A stretch of 64,000 nucleotides of DNA from Streptomyces diastatochromogenes. GTDB taxonomy: Bacteria > Actinomycetota > Actinomycetes > Streptomycetales > Streptomycetaceae. The number at the start of each line of letters is the position of its first letter. The stretch's first letter is position 1. Made by a program: the position numbers and the translations under genes. The stretch covers positions 481 through 64,480 of the forward strand of contig NZ_MCGQ01000016.1 in NCBI RefSeq assembly GCF_002242805.1. The letters are read 5' to 3'. A model generated the notes under the pieces. That model had not been told where the DNA came from. It worked only from the letters and a program-made list of their open reading frames with translations, and did no database searches. Below, one piece after another: positions 59,154-64,000 of this stretch.

Positions 59154-61874
59154 GTGTCGGAAAACAAAGAACCCCACGTAGCGAAGTTCGTTTACGACTT
59201 CACCGAGGGCAACAAGGACCTCAAGGATCTCCTCGGCGGCAAGGGTGCCAACCTCGCCGAGATGACCAACCTGGGCCTCCCGGTCCCTCCCGGGTTCACC
59301 ATCACCACCGAGGCCTGCAAGGTCTACCTGGAGAGCGGTACGGAGCCCGCGGCACTCCGTGACGAGGTGAGTGCGCACCTCGACGCCCTCGAGCAGCGGA
59401 TGGGCAAGAAGCTCGGCCAGGCCGACAACCCCCTCCTCGTGTCGGTCCGCTCCGGTGCCAAGTTCTCCATGCCCGGCATGATGGACACCGTCCTGAACAT
59501 CGGCCTCTCCGACAAGTCGGTGCAGGGCCTGGCCAAGCAGGCCGGCGACGACCGGTTCGCGTGGGACTCCTACCGCCGCCTCATCCAGATGTTCGGCAAG
59601 ACCGTCCTCGGCGTCGACGGCGAGCTGTTCGAGGAGGCCCTCGACGCGGCCAAGGACGCCAAGAAGGTCACGGTCGACACGGACCTCGAAGCGGCCGACC
59701 TGAAGAAGCTGGTCACCAAGTTCAAGAAGATCGTCAAGACCGAGGCCGGCCGGGACTTCCCGCAGGACCCGCGCGAGCAGATGGACCTCGCCATCAAGGC
59801 GGTCTTCGACTCCTGGAACACCGACCGCGCCAAGCTGTACCGCCGCCAGGAGCGCATCCCCGGCGACCTGGGCACGGCCGTCAACGTCTGCTCGATGGTC
59901 TTCGGCAACCTCGGCCCCGACTCCGGCACGGGCGTCGCGTTCACCCGTGACCCCGCCTCCGGCCACCAGGGCGTCTACGGCGACTACCTGCAGAACGCCC
60001 AGGGCGAGGACGTGGTCGCGGGCATCCGCAACACCGTCCCGCTCGCGGAGCTGGAGCAGATCGACAAGAAGTCGTACGACCAGCTCATGCAGATCATGGA
60101 GACCCTGGAGAACCACTACAAGGATCTCTGCGACATCGAGTTCACCATCGAGCGCGGCCAGCTCTGGATGCTCCAGACCCGGGTCGGCAAGCGCACGGCG
60201 GGCGCGGCCTTCCGCATCGCCACCCAGCTCGTCGACCAGGGCCTGATCGACGAGACCGAGGCGCTCCAGCGCGTCACCGGCGCCCAGCTGGCGCAGCTGA
60301 TGTTCCCGCGCTTCGACGAGCACGCCAAGGCCGAGCAGGTCGGCCGGGGCATCGCGGCCTCGCCGGGCGCCGCGGTCGGCAAGGCGGTCTTCGACTCGTA
60401 CACCGCCGTGAAGTGGTCCCGCTCGGGCGAGAAGGTCATCCTGGTCCGCCGGGAGACCAACCCCGACGACCTCGACGGCATGATCGCGGCCGAGGGCATC
60501 CTGACCTCCCGCGGCGGCAAGACCTCCCACGCGGCCGTCGTCGCGCGCGGCATGGGCAAGACCTGTGTGTGTGGCGCCGAGGAGCTCGAGGTCGACACCA
60601 AGCGCCGCCGCATGACGGTCCCCGGCGGCCACGTGGTGGAGGAAGGCGACCTGATCTCCATCGACGGGTCGAGCGGCAAGGTGTACCTCGGCGAGGTCCC
60701 GGTGGTCCCGTCCCCCGTGGTGGAGTACTTCGAGGGCCGGATGCACCCGGGTGCCGACGAGGCCGACGAACTGGTCGAGGCCGTGCACCGCATGATGGCC
60801 TTCGCCGACCGCAAGCGCCGCCTGCGGGTGCGCGCCAACGCGGACAACGCCGAGGACGCGCTGCGCGCCCGTCGCTTCGGCGCGCAGGGCATCGGCCTGT
60901 GCCGCACGGAGCACATGTTCCTCGGTGAGCGCCGCGAGATGGTCGAGAGGCTGATCCTCGCGGACACCGAGGAGGTGCGCGAGGCCGCCCTGCGGGAGCT
61001 GCTGCCCCTGCAGAAGAAGGACTTCGTCGAGCTGTTCGAGGCGATGGACGGCCTCCCGGTGACGATCCGTCTCCTGGACCCGCCGCTGCACGAGTTCCTG
61101 CCCGACATCACCGAGCTGTCGGTCCGCGTGGCCCTGGCCGAGTCCCGCCAGGAGCCGCACGAGAACGACCTGCGCCTGCTCCAGGCGGTCCACCGCCTGC
61201 ACGAGCAGAACCCGATGCTGGGCCTGCGCGGCGTCCGCCTCGGCCTGGTCATCCCCGGCCTGTTCACCATGCAGGTCCGCGCCATCGCCGAGGCCGCGGC
61301 CGAGCGCAAGAACGGCAAGGCCGACCCGCGCGCCGAGATCATGATCCCGCTCGTCGGCACGGTCCAGGAGCTGGAGATCGTCCGCGAGGAGGCCGACCAG
61401 GTCATCGCGGAGGTCGAGGCGGCGACGGGTACGAAGCTGAAGCTGGCGATCGGCACGATGATCGAGCTGCCGCGAGCGGCCCTCACGGCCGGCCAGATCG
61501 CGGAGGCGGCGGAGTTCTTCTCCTTCGGCACGAACGACCTGACCCAGACGGTGTGGGGCTTCAGCCGCGACGACGTCGAGGCCTCCTTCTTCACGGCCTA
61601 CCTGGAGAAGGGCATCTTCGGAGTCTCCCCCTTCGAGACGATCGACAAGGACGGCGTGGGCTCCCTGGTGAAGGCGGCCGCCCAGGCCGGCCGGGCCACC
61701 CGCCCCGACCTCAAGCTCGGCGTCTGCGGTGAGCACGGCGGCGACCCCGAGTCGGTCCACTTCTTCCACGAGGCCGGCCTGGACTACGTCTCCTGCTCCC
61801 CGTTCCGCATCCCGGTCGCCCGCCTCGAGGCAGGCCGCGCGGCCACCCAGTCGGAGGGCAGCGACCACCGCTGA
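59154..61874 (+). CDS. ppdK: Pyruvate, phosphate dikinase
   Basis: A 906-residue enzyme interconverting pyruvate, ATP and phosphate with phosphoenolpyruvate, AMP and diphosphate. The N-terminal nucleotide-binding domain has LLGGKGANLAEMTNLGLPVP and MPGMMDTVLNIGLSD. The phosphohistidine domain contains GGKTSHAAVVARGMGKTCVC with the catalytic His. The C-terminal PEP/pyruvate barrel includes GTNDLTQTVWGFSRDD and GVCGEHGGDPESVHFF with the catalytic Cys. GTG at 59154 is the likely start (GGAG upstream). It supplies PEP for gluconeogenesis or controls glycolytic flux. Confidence 0.96.
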   Translation: MSENKEPHVAKFVYDFTEGNKDLKDLLGGKGANLAEMTNLGLPVPPGFTITTEACKVYLESGTEPAALRDEVSAHLDALEQRMGKKLGQADNPLLVSVRSGAKFSMPGMMDTVLNIGLSDKSVQGLAKQAGDDRFAWDSYRRLIQMFGKTVLGVDGELFEEALDAAKDAKKVTVDTDLEAADLKKLVTKFKKIVKTEAGRDFPQDPREQMDLAIKAVFDSWNTDRAKLYRRQERIPGDLGTAVNVCSMVFGNLGPDSGTGVAFTRDPASGHQGVYGDYLQNAQGEDVVAGIRNTVPLAELEQIDKKSYDQLMQIMETLENHYKDLCDIEFTIERGQLWMLQTRVGKRTAGAAFRIATQLVDQGLIDETEALQRVTGAQLAQLMFPRFDEHAKAEQVGRGIAASPGAAVGKAVFDSYTAVKWSRSGEKVILVRRETNPDDLDGMIAAEGILTSRGGKTSHAAVVARGMGKTCVCGAEELEVDTKRRRMTVPGGHVVEEGDLISIDGSSGKVYLGEVPVVPSPVVEYFEGRMHPGADEADELVEAVHRMMAFADRKRRLRVRANADNAEDALRARRFGAQGIGLCRTEHMFLGERREMVERLILADTEEVREAALRELLPLQKKDFVELFEAMDGLPVTIRLLDPPLHEFLPDITELSVRVALAESRQEPHENDLRLLQAVHRLHEQNPMLGLRGVRLGLVIPGLFTMQVRAIAEAAAERKNGKADPRAEIMIPLVGTVQELEIVREEADQVIAEVEAATGTKLKLAIGTMIELPRAALTAGQIAEAAEFFSFGTNDLTQTVWGFSRDDVEASFFTAYLEKGIFGVSPFETIDKDGVGSLVKAAAQAGRATRPDLKLGVCGEHGGDPESVHFFHEAGLDYVSCSPFRIPVARLEAGRAATQSEGSDHR

Positions 61875-61904
61875 TCTCCGCCGGAGGCCTGGCCTCCCCC
61901 GACC

Positions 61905-61955
61905 CCGGAGCCGTCGTCGGTCCCCGACCCTCAGACCGATCGACGACGGCTCCGG
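61905..61955 (+). terminator. Long hairpin downstream of ppdK
   Basis: CCGGAGCCGTCGTCG (61905-61919) pairs perfectly with CGACGACGGCTCCGG (61941-61955). The first of two stacked hairpins after the ppdK stop. Confidence 0.75.
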
Positions 61956-61967
61956 CGCACGAAAGAG

Positions 61968-62002
61968 AAGGGGCGCCACCCTGTGCGGGGGTGGCGCCCC
62001 TT
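61968..62002. terminator. Second hairpin, probably bidirectional
   Basis: AAGGGGCGCCACC (61968-61980) pairs with GGTGGCGCCCCTT (61990-62002). It lies between ppdK and the convergent oxidoreductase gene, so it can serve both strands. Confidence 0.85.
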
Positions 62003-62029
62003 CGGCGTTCCGTTCCGGTCAGTCCCCGG

Positions 62030-62989
62030 TCAGTCCCTCCCCGCCCGGGCCAGGGCATCGTCGGCCTGAGCGGCCAGGGCGGTGACGAGGTCGGCCGCGG
62101 GGGGCAGGTCGGTGACGAGGTCGACGGCCTCGCCCGCCCACACCGGGAGCGCAGGGATGTCGCCGCGGGCCACGTCCGCCTGATAGGCCAGCCGAGCCTC
62201 GGGGTTCGCCGCGAGTTCGGCCTCCCGGTCCCGCCACTGGTCGAGGTAGGGATGGCCGAGGGTGCGAGCCGTGTACTTGGACGGCCAGCGGGCCCCTCGG
62301 GCGATGTCGAGGACACGGTTGCGCTCGGTGTCCTGCCCGCGCCCCTCGACGATCGCCTTGGCGACCGAGGGGTCGACCAGGGACTCGGCCGTGGCCTGGA
62401 AGCGGGTGCCGATGAGCGCGCCGGCGGCGCCGAGAGCCAGGGCGGCGGCCACGCCACGGCCGTCGGCGATCCCACCGGCCGCCAGCACCGGCACCGGTGC
62501 CACCAGATCCACCACGACCGGCACGAACGGCAGCGTGGATCGCCCGAGCCGGGCACCGTGCCCCCCGCTCTCCGTGCCCTGCGCCACGATGACGTCGGCG
62601 CCCAGGTCCACCGCCTGCCGGGCTTCCTCCAGATCGGTGACCTGGATGATCAGCGCCGCACCGGCCGCGCGGACACGTTCGGTGAACGGACTCGGATCCC
62701 CGAAGGACAGCATCACCGCCCCGGGGTCGTGCTCCAGCGCATGGTCCACCGCACCGACATCGATCGCCCAGCTCAGGAACCCCACACCCCACGGCTGCCC
62801 GGAATCCGCCACGATCGGCAGCTCGCGCGCCAGCCAGTCCCGGTCCCCGTACGCGCCACCCAGCAGTCCGAGCCCGCCCCCACGGGAGACGGCCGCCGCC
62901 AGCGCACCCCCGGCCGATCCGCCCATCGGTGCCAACGCGATCGGATGCCGCACACCGAACAACTTCGTGAACGCCGTCGACAATGCCAT
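62030..62989 (-). CDS. Nitronate monooxygenase-like FMN oxidoreductase
   Basis: A 319-residue TIM-barrel protein of the 2-nitropropane dioxygenase/nitronate monooxygenase family. FGVRHPIALAPMGGSAGGAL is the N-terminal FMN-binding motif. VIVAQGTESGGHGARLG is the diagnostic glycine-rich segment with the conserved His. VPVLAAGGIADGRGVAAALA and GALIGTRFQATAES bind FMN phosphate. It probably oxidises nitronates or a related small molecule. ATG at 62989 is the preferred start by family comparison; ATGs at 63001 and 62998 are alternatives. Confidence 0.9.
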   Translation of the reverse strand: MALSTAFTKLFGVRHPIALAPMGGSAGGALAAAVSRGGGLGLLGGAYGDRDWLARELPIVADSGQPWGVGFLSWAIDVGAVDHALEHDPGAVMLSFGDPSPFTERVRAAGAALIIQVTDLEEARQAVDLGADVIVAQGTESGGHGARLGRSTLPFVPVVVDLVAPVPVLAAGGIADGRGVAAALALGAAGALIGTRFQATAESLVDPSVAKAIVEGRGQDTERNRVLDIARGARWPSKYTARTLGHPYLDQWRDREAELAANPEARLAYQADVARGDIPALPVWAGEAVDLVTDLPPAADLVTALAAQADDALARAGRD

Positions 62990-63093
62990 GACCGCCATCA
63001 TCCCCTGGGCGGCCCGTGCAGGGAGCCGCTTGTTATGGTTTGCGGCTCGGAAGGCCCGCACGTCAGCGGCCCTTGGGCTCTGGGGAGGGCCGG

Positions 63094-63558
63094 ATGACGG
63101 TGAAGTTCGCGTACGAGAACGTCGGGGCGCCGGACCTGGAGCGGCGCGGCCTGCGTCCCGAGACCGCGCCCACGGCCGTGCTGCTCGTGGACATCGAATC
63201 CGACCTGATCATCCGGGACGGGGACCGTGTGGTGATGGCGGAGGGGCTGTTCCCGGTGGCCGAGCTGGCGCGAGCGCTGGTGGGTTGGCTGGGGCGGCCG
63301 GCCGGTGCGCGTGGTGATTTCGAGTTCGACTCGATGTCCTACGCGGATGTGGGTGAGGTGCGGATCTCGCGGATCCCGCGGATCTCGGGATCTTCCGAAA
63401 GATGGCGGGTCGGCTCCGTCTCCGAGCCGGACTCGTGGACCTCAGCGGTCGGCTGGGAGGTGCTCGTCGCGGAGATCGAACGGTTCGTGAGCGCCGTACG
63501 CGAGGACGTGGTGGCGCTGGGCGCCGACCCTGGCCTGATCCCCGATCTGCCGGTCTGA
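63094..63558 (+). CDS. Hypothetical protein
   Basis: A 154-residue protein with no recognised family. The ATG has a GGGAGGG ribosome site. It reads as a compact alpha/beta protein: VKFAYENVGAPDLERRGL, PTAVLLVDIESDLIIRDGD and VGWEVLVAEIERFVSAVR. No signal or membrane segment is visible. Similar small proteins occur singly in Streptomyces as standalone genes. It is divergent to the nitronate monooxygenase gene. Confidence 0.75.
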   Translation: MTVKFAYENVGAPDLERRGLRPETAPTAVLLVDIESDLIIRDGDRVVMAEGLFPVAELARALVGWLGRPAGARGDFEFDSMSYADVGEVRISRIPRISGSSERWRVGSVSEPDSWTSAVGWEVLVAEIERFVSAVREDVVALGADPGLIPDLPV

Positions 63559-63631
63559 TCCCCGATCTGTCGGACAGGGCTCGTCGGGGCGGCGGCACCC
63601 GCGCGGGGACACCGCCGCCCCGACGGCACTG

Positions 63632-64000
63632 TCAGAGCGTGCCTTCGTTGTTGACCGGGCCGACCTGGAAGACGCCGGAGCAGATGGTCCAGCGAGCCGG
63701 GACGAGGGCCGCGGTGTGCGAGGCCGGTGGATAGATCCTCAGGTAGGAGCCGGTGCGGAGGCAGGGGCCGCCGATGGGGCCGTTGGTGGTGCGGATGACC
63801 GCGAAGGTGGAGCGGGCGGGGGCGAGCGTCACCGTCGAGTAGGACTCACTTGTGCGGGTGGCGGCCGCTCCGATCTGGTGATGGGCGGTGTCCAGGACGC
63901 TGACGCCCGGGTAGCCGCGCAGGGCGCACTTGGTGGTGCTGGTGTTGGTGAATCGGATGGTCCAGTAGAGCGATCCGGCCGCGCCTTCCTTACGGCCCAT
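63632..64000 (-). CDS. DUF4232-family secreted protein, C-terminal part (5' end outside window)
   Basis: About 122 residues are visible; the frame is still open at the window edge. AAGSLYWTIRFTNTSTTKCA, LRGYPGVSVLD, TTNGPIGGPC and the terminal TICSGVFQVGPVNNEGTL match DUF4232, a secreted beta-sandwich domain with conserved Cys pairs. Full-length members normally have a signal or lipoprotein N terminus, expected beyond 64000. The ATG at the very edge is unlikely to be the true start. Function unknown. Confidence 0.85.
   Translation of the reverse strand: MGRKEGAAGSLYWTIRFTNTSTTKCALRGYPGVSVLDTAHHQIGAAATRTSESYSTVTLAPARSTFAVIRTTNGPIGGPCLRTGSYLRIYPPASHTAALVPARWTICSGVFQVGPVNNEGTL

Noticed and set aside
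59052..61979. Very long minus-strand open frame antisense to ppdK (also similar frames at 184-2526, 7535-10069 and 2760-4385)
   Set aside because: They are mirror frames of high-GC coding genes with no ribosome sites and with composition typical of shadow frames; the opposite strand carries clear family motifs.

Overview
The window is chromosomal DNA from a Streptomyces-like actinomycete. GC is very high with strong third-position G/C bias, GTG starts are frequent, and genes overlap by a few bases. The gene content also fits: a WhiJ-type regulator set (HTH/DUF5753, DUF397, anti-sigma-type ATPase), SMPI-like secreted inhibitors, DasR-like boxes at a chitinase gene, and TTA codons in only two genes. 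The block recO-uppS-(phosphatase)-zur-znuBCA/glyS ... dusB ... ppdK is core-chromosome content. The intervening genes look more accessory. No tRNA, rRNA, CRISPR array, intact insertion sequence or phage was seen.

Layout. 1-5.8 kb: 3' end of an MMPL transporter, a two-component system, a secreted sialidase, and a PadR regulator with a coupled membrane protein. 6.1-12.9 kb: a polymorphic-toxin locus (SseB-like protein, WXG-like partner, 1564-residue RHS protein ending in a type-30-like toxin domain, likely immunity gene, and a decayed RHS fragment). 12.9-16.7 kb: an Rpn-like nuclease gene with two TTA codons, an ATPase, an XRE/DUF5753 regulator, a DUF397 protein and a SpoIIE-type phosphatase. 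16.8-23.4 kb: a five-gene minus-strand operon with a peptide-type ABC importer (one permease fused to an ATPase) and a DapA/NanA-family enzyme. 23.4-26.5 kb: a truncated, motif-poor aryl-AMP ligase preceded by a 29-bp palindrome, a small protein and a winged-helix regulator. 26.6-29.3 kb: three tandem inhibitor paralogues, a coupled lipoprotein and a pseudogene. 29.3-37.1 kb: recO, uppS, a secreted histidine phosphatase, zur, znuBCA and glyS. 37.2-50.3 kb: an exported-enzyme and regulator region (EEP phosphohydrolase, LysE exporter, DUF4097 protein, GbsR/MarR regulator, GH18 chitinase, aldo/keto reductase, TetR, PQQ-type sugar dehydrogenase, serine hydrolase, two MFS exporters, XRE regulator). 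50.4-64 kb: dusB, an LTA-synthase-like protein, two glycoside-processing enzymes with a divergent ROK regulator, ppdK with an unusual upstream inverted-repeat structure, a nitronate monooxygenase-like enzyme and two small proteins, the last cut by the window edge.

How genes work together. Zur most likely represses znuABC through two box-like sites beside znuA, in the spacer shared with glyS. The ABC operon probably imports a small molecule processed by its aldolase. The two six-hairpin glycosidases are coupled and probably controlled by the ROK protein. The toxin locus shows overlap coupling from the SseB-like gene through the RHS gene, with the candidate immunity gene just behind. Many regulatory calls rest on inverted repeats read by eye and are marked as inference.
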